Assembly: GCF_004745635.1 (NCBI RefSeq)
Contig: NZ_SRLB01000008.1
Location: 228,551-292,550 of the forward strand
Direction of reading: 5' to 3'
DNA: 64,000 nt
Source of the DNA: Methylobacterium nonmethylotrophicum
Lineage (GTDB): Bacteria; Pseudomonadota; Alphaproteobacteria; Rhizobiales; Beijerinckiaceae
Shown here one piece after another: positions 8,166-17,329 of the stretch. Both the position numbers and the translations under genes were made by a program. Every line of letters starts with the position of its first letter. The first letter of the stretch is position 1. Under the pieces are notes generated by a model. The model saw only the letters and a list, made by a program, of their open reading frames with translations. It did not search any database and was not told the origin of the DNA.

Positions 8166-8187
8166 CGCGCGGGTGACGACCCGCGCG
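8166..8187 (+). terminator. 9-bp hairpin between binding protein and amidohydrolase
   Basis: CGCGCGGGT (8166-8174) pairs perfectly with ACCCGCGCG (8179-8187) across a 4-nt loop, immediately after the binding-protein stop codon. There is no T-tract. It may lower readthrough into the amidohydrolase or stabilise the upstream mRNA. Confidence 0.4.
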
Positions 8188-8233
8188 GGCGGCGATACAT
8201 CTCGGATCCCGGACCTCGCGTGGCGGTGAGCGC

Positions 8234-9721
8234 ATGCATGACCTTGTTCTGAGCGGTGGCCGGGTCGTCGATCCGGAGAGCGGGTTCGACGGGATCGCCG
8301 ACCTCGCCCTCGCCGACGGCAAGATCGCCGGGATCGGCCGCGACCTCGGCCCGGCGCGGCGGGTGCTGCCGGTGGACGGGCTCGTGGTGGCGCCGGGCTT
8401 CATCGACCTCCACGCCCACGGCCAATGCGTCGCGGCCGACCGGATGCAGGCCTTCGACGGGGTGACGACCTCGCTCGAGCTCGAGCTGGGGGTGTGGCCG
8501 GTGGCGCGCTGGTACGACGAGCAGGCCCATGCGGGCCGCGTGCTCCATTACGGCGCCGCGACCGGCTGGGTCTTCGCCCGCATCGCCGCGATGACCGCGC
8601 AGCAGACCGAATCGAGCATCGCCGGCATGGGGCGCGCCATGCAGGACCGGCGCTGGGCCGACCACGCCGCGAGCGCGGCGGAGACCGCCGACATCGTCGC
8701 GCGGGTGCGCGCCGGCCTCGACCAGGGCGGCCTCGGCATCGGCTTTCCCAACGCCTACGCGCCGGGGGCCGGGGTGAAGGAGCTGTCGGAACTGTGCAGC
8801 CTCGCGGCGCGCGTCGGCACGCCGACCTTCACCCACGTCGCCTACATGTCGAACATCGATCCCTTGAGCTCGGTCGAGGCCTATACCCGGCTGATCGGCC
8901 TTGCCGGCTCGACCGGCGCCCACATGCATATCTGCCACTTCAACTCGACGAGCCTGCAGGACGTCGAGCGCTCGGCCGAGCTCGTGCGCAATGCGCAGGC
9001 GCAGGGGCTCAAGGTGACGGTCGAGGCCTATCCGTACGGGACGGGCTCGACGGTGGTCGGCGCGGTGTTCTTCGCCGATCCGGCCTTTCCCGAGCGCACC
9101 GGCGGCGGCTACGCCTCGGTCGAGACGCTGGCGACCGGCCACCGCTTCGCCGACCGGGACGAGATCCTGGCCGCGCAAGAAGACGATCCGGGCGCCCTCG
9201 TGCTCTGGCACTTCCTCGACACGGCGGCGAACGAGCGCCACCGCGCGCTCCTCGACGTCTCGGTGCTGTTTCCGGGCGGCGCCATCGCCTCCGACGCGGT
9301 GCCCTGGCTGATGCCGGACGGCACGACCTATGCGGGCGACGCCTGGCCGCTGCCGGACGAGGCGGTCTCGCATCCGCGCTCGAGCGGCACCTTCACCCGC
9401 TTCCTGCGCGAATGGGTGCGGGAGCGGCAGGCCGTGTCGCTGATCGAGGGCCTGGCCAAGTGCACGCTGATCCCGGCGCAACTGCTCGAGGCGAGCACGC
9501 CGGCGATGCGGGAGAAGGGCCGGCTGAAGGCCGGCTGCGACGCCGACATCGTCTGCTTCGACCTCGCGACCCTGACCGACCGGGCCGATTTCCGCCACCC
9601 GAACCGCCCGTCCGAGGGCGTGCGCCACCTGCTCGTCGGCGGCGAGGCGGTGATCGCGGACGGCGCGCTGGTGCGCGAGGCCCGGCCGGGCCGCCCGGTC
9701 CGGCGGCCGGTCGCCGCGTGA
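8234..9721 (+). CDS. D-aminoacylase-type amidohydrolase
   Basis: 495 aa of the metal-dependent amidohydrolase superfamily, D-aminoacylase/N-acyl-D-amino-acid deacylase branch. The N-terminal small beta domain (MHDLVLSGGRVVDPESGF) leads into VAPGFIDLHAHGQ with the metal-binding HxH. Further candidate ligands are FTHVAYMS and HICHFNST. The C-terminal beta strand region (GRLKAGCDADIVCFDLATL) is typical. The family hydrolyses N-acyl-D-amino acids; N-substituted formamide deformylase also belongs to this superfamily, which would fit the upstream isonitrile hydratase. The stop overlaps the GTG start of the CobW gene, so the two are translationally coupled and the metallochaperone may load this enzyme. 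Substrate not known. Confidence 0.85.
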   Translation: MHDLVLSGGRVVDPESGFDGIADLALADGKIAGIGRDLGPARRVLPVDGLVVAPGFIDLHAHGQCVAADRMQAFDGVTTSLELELGVWPVARWYDEQAHAGRVLHYGAATGWVFARIAAMTAQQTESSIAGMGRAMQDRRWADHAASAAETADIVARVRAGLDQGGLGIGFPNAYAPGAGVKELSELCSLAARVGTPTFTHVAYMSNIDPLSSVEAYTRLIGLAGSTGAHMHICHFNSTSLQDVERSAELVRNAQAQGLKVTVEAYPYGTGSTVVGAVFFADPAFPERTGGGYASVETLATGHRFADRDEILAAQEDDPGALVLWHFLDTAANERHRALLDVSVLFPGGAIASDAVPWLMPDGTTYAGDAWPLPDEAVSHPRSSGTFTRFLREWVRERQAVSLIEGLAKCTLIPAQLLEASTPAMREKGRLKAGCDADIVCFDLATLTDRADFRHPNRPSEGVRHLLVGGEAVIADGALVREARPGRPVRRPVAA

Positions 9722-10671
9722 GCGTCCCGGTCGTCCTCGTCGCGGGCTTCCTCGGGGCCGGCAAGACCACCCTGGTCAACGCGCTCCTGCGCGACCCCGG
9801 GGGCCGGCGGATCGCCGCCCTCGTCAACGATTTCGGGGCGATCGACGTCGATGCGGACCTGCTGGGTCTCTCGAACGACGGCGTCGTCAGCCTGCGCAAC
9901 GGCTGCATCTGCTGCAGCCTGCAGGGCGATCTGATGCGGAGTCTGACGCGCCTGCTCCGCCGGGACCCGGCGCCGGACGCGATCGTGATCGAGACCAGCG
10001 GCGCGGCGGACCCGGCCGAGATCGTGCGCCAGCTCCTCGACCCGGTCATCTTCGCGGCGACCCCGCTGGAGACCGTCGTCACGGTGGTGGATGCGCGCCA
10101 CCTCGCCGACCGGCCGGACCTGTTCGAGGATGGCCTGTGGCGCGCGCAGGTCGCGGGCGGCGACCTGTGCGTTCTGGCGAAGACCGACCTCGTCGACGCA
10201 TCCGACCTCGCGCGCGTCCGCGCAGACCTCGCCCGCCACAAGCCGCCGCGCCTCACCTTCGACGCGCCGGCGCTCCCCGCGGCCGACCTGCTGTTCTCCG
10301 GCGAGGGCCGGCCACCGGAGGGCCGCGCCCCCGCCCGCCTCCCGCGCCTCGCCGCGGCGGCGGACCTGTTCGAGAGCGTGAGCTTCACGGCGCAGCGGCC
10401 CCTGTCGCTCCCGCGCTTCCAGGCGGCGGTCGGCCGGCTCGCGCCCCGCCTCCTGCGCGCCAAGGGCTTCGTCACCTTCGACCATCAGCCCGACCGGCCG
10501 ATGCTGTTTCAGCTCGTCGGCACCCGCGCGACGCTCGTGCCGACAGCGGTGACCGGGGACCTCGCGGCCCGCCTCGTGCTGATCGCTCGGGCCGGGGACC
10601 TCGACCGCGACCGGGCGGCCGCGTGGCTCGACGCGGCGGTCGGTCCGGGGGACGAAGCCCGGTCGGGGTGA
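9718..10671 (+). CDS. CobW/COG0523 family GTPase (putative metallochaperone)
   Basis: 317 aa from a GTG that overlaps the preceding stop (GTGA). The Walker A motif is GFLGAGKTT (residues 10-18) and the family's metal-binding CxCC appears as NGCICCSLQGD (C63, C65, C66). IETSGAADP and LAKTDLVDASDL complete the G domain. The C-terminal CobW_C domain (VSFTAQRPLSLPRFQAAVG) is present. These proteins deliver Zn, Fe or Co to client metalloenzymes using GTP. The direct overlap with a metal-dependent amidohydrolase makes that enzyme the obvious client candidate. No Zur box is seen, so zinc-starvation control is not supported. Confidence 0.9.
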   Translation: MSVPVVLVAGFLGAGKTTLVNALLRDPGGRRIAALVNDFGAIDVDADLLGLSNDGVVSLRNGCICCSLQGDLMRSLTRLLRRDPAPDAIVIETSGAADPAEIVRQLLDPVIFAATPLETVVTVVDARHLADRPDLFEDGLWRAQVAGGDLCVLAKTDLVDASDLARVRADLARHKPPRLTFDAPALPAADLLFSGEGRPPEGRAPARLPRLAAAADLFESVSFTAQRPLSLPRFQAAVGRLAPRLLRAKGFVTFDHQPDRPMLFQLVGTRATLVPTAVTGDLAARLVLIARAGDLDRDRAAAWLDAAVGPGDEARSG

Positions 10672-11167
10672 TCGTCCGCTGGGCTGCCGAGGGTGGGAAC
10701 CGGATGTTGGCCTGATGCCCGGAAGCGGACCTTCCGCTCGGCGCCCATTGCTGCCGTCCAGCCGATCCAGACGGCTTCCCCGAACCGGCCCTTCGCCGGG
10801 TGGGTGCTATGGAGCGGCCCGCGCGAGATGTGACGTCTTGATTTGACGCCTCGGTGATCCGCACGGCCCGGCAGGCCCCTCGTCTCACGGCGGAAGAGCC
10901 CGTCGCCCGGCGCCGTGCCCGGGGCAGACGCGATTTGCGCGGCAATTGTCCGCTTGGATCAAGTCAAAAGAACGAGGACCGTCTAGAGTACGAATTTCCG
11001 TCAGCTCTGGGCGGACCAAGAAGACAGAGTCGAGCAGTTCATGGACACGCGGCAGCGGGGTGATCCTTGCCCTCCTTCTCGGGACATTCGGATGAGAGGC
11101 GCAGGGGAATTCGAACGTCCGTACCGCTCAGGGCACCGTCACGACCACTGACGCGCAGATCGATCGC
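10672..11167. other. intergenic region without recognisable gene
   Basis: About 500 bp between the CobW gene and the TAXI-type protein. It contains short open frames with no family features. A somewhat AT-richer patch around 10830-10990 is the likeliest promoter zone for the downstream gene, but I see no convincing -35/-10 pair. Confidence 0.5.
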
Positions 11168-12595
11168 ATGGAGCAGGACTCGATGACGACGTCAGACACG
11201 ACGCCCATCGATCCCGGTCCCGAGACGGAGGGTCGGGAGCGGCCCGCCCTTCGCGTGCCGCGCCGCCGACGCTGGGGTCGTCTCGTCGCCGTCATCGCGG
11301 GTCTGGTCCTCGTCGCAGCCGGGTTCGGGCTGGCTCACCTCTGGTCGCCGCACGCCAACCTGCGCATCACCACGGGTCCGCCAGGAAGCACAGCGCAGCG
11401 CTTCATTTCGGCCTTCGCGTCCGTCGCGAAAACCCAGCATCCGCGCATCAACCTGGACCTCGTGCAGGTCGACGACCTGGCGGCGAGCGCCAAGGCCCTG
11501 GAAGACGGCCGCACGGACCTCGCCATCGTGCGCAGCGACGTGGCACCACCCGCCAACGGCCAGACCATCGTCATCCTGCGCCGGGACGTCGTCGCCTTCG
11601 TCCTCCCGCCCAAGAGTCACGTTGGTTCGATCGCGAACCTGGCCGGCAAGACCGTCGGGATCCCAGCCGGGCGGCTGCAGGCCTACAATGCCCAGATCCT
11701 CGACACGGTGCTGGGCTACTTCGACGTGCCCGCGAAGGACGTCGGCAGGGTCTTCCTGTCCGTCGGCGAACTGGGGGAGGCTGCCCAGCAGAAGAAGGTG
11801 GCTGCCGTCCTCGCCGTCGGTCCCATGGCGCCCGGGGAGGTCGTCGACGTCGTTGCCGCCATCGCCCGCGCGACGAAGGGAACCCCTGGGATCCTCGGGC
11901 TCGACGAAGCGGAGGCCATCGGCAAGCGCTTTCCCGGCTTCGAGCCGATCGACGTGCCCACCGGCGCGTTCCGGGCAAGGCCCGCCACACCGAGCGACAC
12001 CGTGACGACGCTCGCGGTCACCTATCGGTTTGCCGCGCCGGAATTGATGCCGAACGTGGTCGCGGCCGCCATTGCCCGCTCGATCCTGACGACGAAGGCC
12101 AGGTTCATAGCGCTGACGCCGCTGGCCAACCAGATCGAGGCGCCCGACCCGGACGCCAAAGGGCCGCTGCTGCCGGTGCACCCCGGTGTTGCGAACTACC
12201 TGACCAACGGAGATCAGAGCTTCTTCGACCAGTTCCAGCAGTACTTCTACGTCGGTGGCCTCGCCCTCAGCATCGCCGGCACGCTGTTTGCCGCCGCGAC
12301 GACCTACTGGAGCCGGCGTCGGTCGGAGGCGGATTGGCGGCCGATCACGCGGCTGGTCGAGATCGCGGAAGCGGCGCCTCGCGCGGACGCGTCAGAGCTC
12401 GCCGCCCTGGACGAGGAGTTCCACCGGCTCGTCTCGTCCGTGCTGGGCAAATCGCCGGGAGGCGGCGACACGGATCGGATGTCGGCCTTCTCGACGGCCC
12501 TGACGCATGCGCGGCACGCCCTCGACCATCGACGGGCGAGCCTCGCACCGGAGCCGGGCGTTCGGCCCGCCACGACGCTCGTCGCGGCGCAGTGA
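11168..12595 (+). CDS. TAXI-family solute-binding protein with two membrane anchors
   Basis: 475 aa. An N-terminal TM helix (GRLVAVIAGLVLVAAGFGLA, about residues 37-57) anchors a TAXI/TRAP-type binding domain (LRITTGPPGSTAQRFISAFA; LAGKTVGIPAGRLQAYN; FGVDxx-like segments are absent). A second TM helix near residue 355-380 (VGGLALSIAGTLFAAATTY) precedes a cytosolic tail rich in acidic and basic residues. Classical TAXI proteins are secreted and work with a fused DctQM permease; none is encoded here, and the double anchor argues for a sensory or scaffold role. ATG 11183 is an alternative start. No operon partner: the next gene is convergent. Confidence 0.75.
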   Translation: MEQDSMTTSDTTPIDPGPETEGRERPALRVPRRRRWGRLVAVIAGLVLVAAGFGLAHLWSPHANLRITTGPPGSTAQRFISAFASVAKTQHPRINLDLVQVDDLAASAKALEDGRTDLAIVRSDVAPPANGQTIVILRRDVVAFVLPPKSHVGSIANLAGKTVGIPAGRLQAYNAQILDTVLGYFDVPAKDVGRVFLSVGELGEAAQQKKVAAVLAVGPMAPGEVVDVVAAIARATKGTPGILGLDEAEAIGKRFPGFEPIDVPTGAFRARPATPSDTVTTLAVTYRFAAPELMPNVVAAAIARSILTTKARFIALTPLANQIEAPDPDAKGPLLPVHPGVANYLTNGDQSFFDQFQQYFYVGGLALSIAGTLFAAATTYWSRRRSEADWRPITRLVEIAEAAPRADASELAALDEEFHRLVSSVLGKSPGGGDTDRMSAFSTALTHARHALDHRRASLAPEPGVRPATTLVAAQ

Positions 12596-12732
12596 GCGCC
12601 ACCGGCCTCGGCTGGCTCACCGCGTCGCGTCCGTCCCTGTTCCGATCCGAGCCGCAGCGCGATCGGCACCGGATCGGTCGAGCGACGCGGCGACCGTCCT
12701 CACGGGGCGACGAACGGAGACCGGGTCGGAGC

Positions 12733-13329
12733 TTACGGCTCACCGCCATCCGGGACTGCGCTGCCGGGCCTCAGCATGATCCGCCGCAACCTGCTGCGGC
12801 CGAGCACCCGACCGAGTTCGCGGTACGCGAAGTAGGGCGTCAGCGCCACCAGCAGGATCCAGGCGAGCGAGGCCAGGCCGAGCGGGCCTCCGGCAATCTC
12901 GGGGAGGACCTGGTCCACCGCCTTCCCATGCCACATTCCCTCCAGCACCGCCTCCAGCACGTAGGCCGCGACCAGCACGACGGTGAAGGCCGAGGCACGA
13001 TAGAGGATCACCGTGACGAGCCGCCCCGCCTCCAACCGTCGCCCGATGCGGCGGGAGCCGACGCCGGCCGCCTCGGCCAGCAACATGATCTTGGCGAACA
13101 AGAGCGCGTTGATCAGGCCGAGAACGTAGAAGTGGCGGCTCGATTCGTGCAGAACATCGTGATCGACGCGGGCGTAGATGTTGAGGCTGAAGACAATCAG
13201 CGTTCCCAAGACCACGATGAGGTAGAGAGCAAACCAGAGATAGCGCTCGGCCTCGTCAATGGCCCGCCGAGCCCATGACGGCCCGGGGATTGCTGCGGCG
13301 GGATCTTTGATGCCTGCTGCGGGTGCCAT
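12733..13329 (-). CDS. four-TM membrane protein of unknown function
   Basis: 198 aa with four predicted TM helices: YLWFALYLIVVLGTLIVFSL, FYVLGLINALLFAKIMLLAEA, ASAFTVVLVAAYVLEAVLEG and LASLAWILLVALTPYFAYREL. The C-terminus is a basic tail (RSRLRRIMLRPGS). The start chosen at 13327-13329 (MAPAAGIKD) gives a compact N-terminus; an in-frame ATG at 13426-13428 would add 33 poorly biased residues. No catalytic motif is visible. It converges on the TAXI-type gene. Confidence 0.65.
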   Translation of the reverse strand: MAPAAGIKDPAAAIPGPSWARRAIDEAERYLWFALYLIVVLGTLIVFSLNIYARVDHDVLHESSRHFYVLGLINALLFAKIMLLAEAAGVGSRRIGRRLEAGRLVTVILYRASAFTVVLVAAYVLEAVLEGMWHGKAVDQVLPEIAGGPLGLASLAWILLVALTPYFAYRELGRVLGRSRLRRIMLRPGSAVPDGGEP

Positions 13330-13506
13330 CTGGGCTTCCGTTCGATTCGCCGAGGGCTGCACGGATCGCGTCCTGCGGTCTGGCAGGAGCGAGCGCAGCG
13401 CGAATGCCGGAGCCCTCGTGGATCTCACGTCAGCTTCGGCGTCTCCCGCTGACAGCGCGTCCGCTCCGGCCTGTGACTCCAGATCTCCCGTGTGCGGCGT
13501 CAGCTG

Positions 13507-13896
13507 TCACTCGGTGGGACAACGCTGATAGCTCCGAAGGCTTTGGAAATCCGACCCTAGCGAGACCATGCCGTTCTCCTCCGAGATGAGGATCAGGTTC
13601 GCAATCGATGGCTGCGGCTGTTCGCCGGTCGCGCATCGCATGTGCGCGGAGTAGATTGAGCCAGTCCGTCCGGCGGTTTCACCGACCCAGTCGATCGTGC
13701 ATCGCGCGTCGGCGCGGGTGTAGGCCGACGCGGTGATCGAGAGGGGTGGCTGATCGCCATTCGTGCATGACTGCCCGGCCGCGATCCACGCGCCCCGGAA
13801 CGCCTCCGGGACAGCCTTCAGGCGCTTGATATCCGCCGTCGCAGCGTGGGGGGCGACGAGGATGACGACGATTACGGCCATGCGGGTGAAACGCAT
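13507..13896 (-). CDS. small secreted protein of unknown function
   Basis: 129 aa: a signal peptide (MRFTRMAVIVVILVAPHAATA) followed by a mature part with four cysteines in QSCTNGD, ARCTIDW, MRCATGE and YQRCPTE, suggesting two disulfides in the periplasm. GGAGGTAGGC sits just upstream of the ATG at 13894-13896. This general type (short, four Cys, EAFRGAWI near the start) recurs in rhizobial relatives without known function. Confidence 0.7.
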   Translation of the reverse strand: MRFTRMAVIVVILVAPHAATADIKRLKAVPEAFRGAWIAAGQSCTNGDQPPLSITASAYTRADARCTIDWVGETAGRTGSIYSAHMRCATGEQPQPSIANLILISEENGMVSLGSDFQSLRSYQRCPTE

Positions 13897-13962
13897 GCCT
13901 ACCTCCTGTCTCTCCACGGCGTGCAGACCATCCGGCCCGACCCGGATCCCTGGCAGGGGGGG

Positions 13963-15411
13963 TCAGAGCGTGGCGCTCGTAATGCGGGTGACCGGCGGCG
14001 GCGACCACGATCCGTTGAGCACGGCGTCCTTCGGCCAGTAGGTCCGCAGCATCAGGGCGAACGGCCCTCCCGGGGCCGGCAGCCAGTTCGACTCCCGCTG
14101 CGCGCCGGGACTCGCGGTCTGGATGAAGAGATCAATCGACCCGTCCGGATTGGCCTCGAGGTCGTTGCGCGGACTGACCGAGTACCGGTTGATCGGGTTG
14201 TCGACAAAGAAATAGTCGGCGTCGTACATCGTCAGCGACCAGAAGCCGTCGACGGGCGGCAGCTCGCCCGCAGGGAACCGCATCACGTACTTGGACGCGC
14301 CGTTAAGCGTCCGGCCCGCGGCATCGACCGTGGTCAGGGGGTAGACCGCATCCTGCGGCAGGTTACAGCCGAGCCCGACCGCGGTCACGAGTGCGCGCTG
14401 CAGGTAGTCCTTGCCGTAGTCCCCGCCATCCGTCGTGAAGGTCCAGCCGTTCACGCGCCGGCCCGTCGCCTTCAGGTGACCCATGATGCGGGAAATGGCC
14501 TCCCTCGGTGCCTGAGCGATGGCCGCCCGAACGGCGGGCGGCTGGGCTGCCGGATCGAAGGGCTGGCCGGGCACGATGCCGAGGGAGGCCATCTTGGCGA
14601 CCGGAACACCGTCCGCGAGCGCCGGGGGGTTGTCCTTCATCAGCGCAGCCAGGAGATTGAAGTAGGTCGTCGCGTCCATGCGGTCGACCTGCTCGCGCAC
14701 GGCCGTCTTCGTGTCGATGCCGGGATCGACCCGGCCCGCGGGCGGGGTGTAGGTCCGGCCGGCCGCGCTCGCCGGGACCAGCCGGTACTGGTCCTGGATG
14801 GCGTGCACCGCCCTGTAGTCCTCGGGCGTGCCCGTGCAGTAGGTCCGCCCGATGATCCAGATCAGGCTCGTCGGGGCCTGGATGAGCCTGGTGCCGGTGG
14901 GCACGCTGCCGCTCCAGCCGGGACCGGCGATGAAGTAGGTCTGCGGCCCCGTCCCGGTCGTGCGCTTGCCCGGCACGGCGAAGACGTTCGTCCAGGCGCT
15001 CAGCATCGGCATGAGGAAGTAGCGCCCGTCCTCGTCCGGGATGCTGAGGAGGTAGGGCTCCTTCCCGACGTCGAGGAAGGCGCTGGAATAGAGCGTGTCC
15101 GCGTTGGGCGCGGTGACGGCGCGGAATTTCGCGTCCGGGTAGGTCCGCAGGTTGGCGAACTGGCCCATCGGGGCGTTCTTGCCCTCGGGCGCGGCCACGT
15201 TGGTGAGGACGCGGCGGGTCATCTCCACGGTGACGAGGGGGTAGCCGTAGATATAGGCCTCCACGGCCAGCTCCAGCGGATCGGCCACCGCGTGCGTGCC
15301 GATGAGCGGCGCGTCCTGGACCGTGCTCTGTGCCCTTGCGGCGGGCAGGCCCGCGCCGACGAAGGGAAGCGTTGCAGCGCCCGCGGCGAAGATGCGCCTG
15401 GTGACATCCAT
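13963..15411 (-). CDS. secreted DUF1254/DUF1214 domain protein
   Basis: 482 aa. The N-terminus MDVTRRIFAAGAATLPFVGAGLPAARA resembles a Tat signal (twin arginine in TRRIF). The DUF1254 part has EAYIYGYPLVTVEMTRR, NTLYSSAFLDVGKEPYLLS and DGRYFLMPMLSAWTNVFA. The C-terminal DUF1214 part has GFWSLTMYDADYFFVDNPINRYS and GPFALMLRTYWPKDA. Both are common in soil bacteria and occur together in periplasmic proteins of unknown catalytic role. The family assignment is clear; no function is claimed. The small four-Cys protein lies 66 nt downstream and may be co-transcribed. Confidence 0.88.
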   Translation of the reverse strand: MDVTRRIFAAGAATLPFVGAGLPAARAQSTVQDAPLIGTHAVADPLELAVEAYIYGYPLVTVEMTRRVLTNVAAPEGKNAPMGQFANLRTYPDAKFRAVTAPNADTLYSSAFLDVGKEPYLLSIPDEDGRYFLMPMLSAWTNVFAVPGKRTTGTGPQTYFIAGPGWSGSVPTGTRLIQAPTSLIWIIGRTYCTGTPEDYRAVHAIQDQYRLVPASAAGRTYTPPAGRVDPGIDTKTAVREQVDRMDATTYFNLLAALMKDNPPALADGVPVAKMASLGIVPGQPFDPAAQPPAVRAAIAQAPREAISRIMGHLKATGRRVNGWTFTTDGGDYGKDYLQRALVTAVGLGCNLPQDAVYPLTTVDAAGRTLNGASKYVMRFPAGELPPVDGFWSLTMYDADYFFVDNPINRYSVSPRNDLEANPDGSIDLFIQTASPGAQRESNWLPAPGGPFALMLRTYWPKDAVLNGSWSPPPVTRITSATL

Positions 15412-15767
15412 GACCGCCTCCGGTGAAGGGCCCGCTCGAGCAGGCGGCTTCAGGACAATCCCCCTACGACGCGCCCCGGACGGAGCCTCCGCCCGTCGGT
15501 CCGGGTCCGATCGGACCGGCTTCACCGACCGTCGGCACGACGCGAACTCGCGACGCGAGCCGTATCGGATCGTCGCGTGCAGCAGCATACCGAGGCCGCA
15601 CCAGGCAGCTTGACCGAACGGGACAGCTTTCCGGTTTCGCCGCTTGCCCTTACCCTCTCGCCCTCGCCCTGCCCGGGAGCATCGTCGCCTGTCGCCCCCC
15701 GGCGCGTGGACGAGAGGCACCTCGCCAAGCCCTCACGCCGACGGGGCTCACTCCGCGTCCCCACGGG
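15412..15767. other. intergenic region upstream of the DUF1254 gene
   Basis: About 355 bp with no supportable gene. The DUF1254 gene promoter should lie in 15412-15610. I see no clear promoter hexamers or palindromes. Confidence 0.5.
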
Positions 15768-15941
15768 TCAGGCCGGGTCGTTCTCCTTCGGGTCGAAGGG
15801 CTTGGCGCCCTCGTCGGCGGGCGATTGCGCGTCGGGGTCGAGGCGGCCGTCGACGAGGCGGTCGCCGGTCCTCGGCTCGGGGGCGTCCGCGCCGCGCCGG
15901 TTCTTCGGGTCGTCCTCGTTCCGGGGTGTCTCGTCGGGCAT
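15768..15941 (-). CDS. 57-aa hydrophilic acidic protein
   Basis: A short protein rich in Asp, Glu, Pro and Arg (MPDETPRNEDDPKNRRGADA at the start; PFDPKENDPA at the end) that is likely disordered. A strong ribosome site, GAGGAGGC, precedes the ATG at 15939-15941, and the codon usage matches the neighbours, which supports real translation. Similar tiny Asp/Pro-rich proteins are frequent in Methylobacterium-like genomes. Function unknown. Confidence 0.6.
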   Translation of the reverse strand: MPDETPRNEDDPKNRRGADAPEPRTGDRLVDGRLDPDAQSPADEGAKPFDPKENDPA

Positions 15942-16093
15942 GGGTGCCTCCTCTCGGAGGCCGGCAGATAGGGCAGGCTCACCCCCGGGGCGACCTCTCG
16001 GGCCGCCGCATCCAAGCGATTGACCGGCGGCGAAGCCTGCCTCCCGACGGGCCGCCGGGCGTGGGGAACCGACACACGAGCGCTCCCCAAGCC

Positions 16094-17329
16094 TCAACGG
16101 CGGCCCGGGCTGAAGGGGGCGGCCGGCACGAACGGGGTCTCGCCCGACATCGCCTCGGCGAGCAGGCGGCCGCTCGCGGGGCCGAGGGTGAAGCCCTGGT
16201 GGCCGTGGCCGAAATGGAACCACAGGCCGGGATGGCGCGGCGCGGCGCCGATGACCGGCAGCAGGTCGGGCATGCAGGGGCGCGTGCCGGACCAGGGCGC
16301 GTTCTCGCGCGGGCCGTCGAGATCGACGAGGTCGCGGGCGGCGGCCTCGGCGCGGGCGAGCTGGACCGGGTCGATCGCCGCCTCGGGCCGGCTCAGCTCG
16401 GCGCCGGTGGTGATGCGCAGGCCCGCCGCCATCGGGGCCAGCACGGTGCCGTTCTGCGCGTCGAGCAGCGGCAGCGCCAGCGTGCGGCGGCTGCGCCAGT
16501 GCCGGTGATAGCCGCGCTTGCGCACCATCGCGACGCGGTAGCCGAACCGGCGCAGGAGGTCGGGCGACCACGGCCCGAGCGCCACCACCGCGGCCTCGGC
16601 TTCCACCGGCCCGTCCGCGGTCGCGACGCGCCAGCCCCGCCCGGACGGCGCGAGGCTGTCCGCCTCGCCCTGGCGCAGGGTGCCGCCGCGCCGGGTGAAC
16701 AGAGCCGCGTAGGCCGCCACGAGCGCCCCCGGATCCCGGACCGACCACGGATCCTCCCAGTGGATCGCCCCCGCGCCCGTCGCTTTCAGCGCCGGCTCCG
16801 CCGCGCCCAGCTCGGCCGGCGACAGGACCCGGGAGCGCACGCCGTAGCGCGCCCGCAGGCGCTCGGCCTCGGCCACGCCCGCGTCCATGGCGCGCGCCGC
16901 CCGGTGCAGGACGCGAAAGCCGCCCCGGCGGACGAGGTCGGCGGCGCCGGCCTCCTCGATCAGGCCTGCATGCTCGGGGGCCGCATGGGCGATGAGGCTC
17001 GCATAGGCGCGCGCGGCGGACTCGTGGCGGCGCGGGGCCGAGTGCCACCAGTAGCGCAGGAGCGCGCCGAGATGGCGGGGGAGGGCGCCGACCTCGTAAT
17101 GGACGTCGTTGCTGCGGCCGGTGGCGATCGCGAACAGGCTCGCCCAGTCGCGCGGCATGGCATAGGGCTCGACCGCCTCGCTCTGGATGATGCCGGCATT
17201 GCCGTAGCTCGTCTCCCGCCCCGGCGCGCCCCGGTCGACGAGGATGACCGACCAGCCGCGCTGCTGCAGGTGGAGGGCGGTGCCGACGCCGACCATGCCG
17301 GCGCCCAGAACGATCGCGCTGCGCAACAC
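16094..17329 (-). CDS. DadA-like FAD-dependent D-amino-acid dehydrogenase/oxidase
   Basis: 411 aa from a GTG (or the adjacent TTG at 17324-17326, which is better spaced from GGAG). The FAD-binding Rossmann motif is at the N-terminus (IVLGAGMVGVGTALHLQQRG, ending in DR), followed by ETSYGNAGIIQSEAVEP. The C-terminal DAO-type signature is PVIGAAPRHPGLWFHFGHGHQGFTLGP in pieces. The family oxidatively deaminates D-amino acids or related amines at the membrane. It lies just downstream of an ABC binding protein on the same strand, so uptake and oxidation of an amino compound is a reasonable joint role. Substrate unknown. Confidence 0.83.
   Translation of the reverse strand: MLRSAIVLGAGMVGVGTALHLQQRGWSVILVDRGAPGRETSYGNAGIIQSEAVEPYAMPRDWASLFAIATGRSNDVHYEVGALPRHLGALLRYWWHSAPRRHESAARAYASLIAHAAPEHAGLIEEAGAADLVRRGGFRVLHRAARAMDAGVAEAERLRARYGVRSRVLSPAELGAAEPALKATGAGAIHWEDPWSVRDPGALVAAYAALFTRRGGTLRQGEADSLAPSGRGWRVATADGPVEAEAAVVALGPWSPDLLRRFGYRVAMVRKRGYHRHWRSRRTLALPLLDAQNGTVLAPMAAGLRITTGAELSRPEAAIDPVQLARAEAAARDLVDLDGPRENAPWSGTRPCMPDLLPVIGAAPRHPGLWFHFGHGHQGFTLGPASGRLLAEAMSGETPFVPAAPFSPGRR

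Noticed and set aside
10854..11063. Short plus-strand frame of 69 codons
   Set aside because: No ribosome site, no family features, and uneven codon usage.
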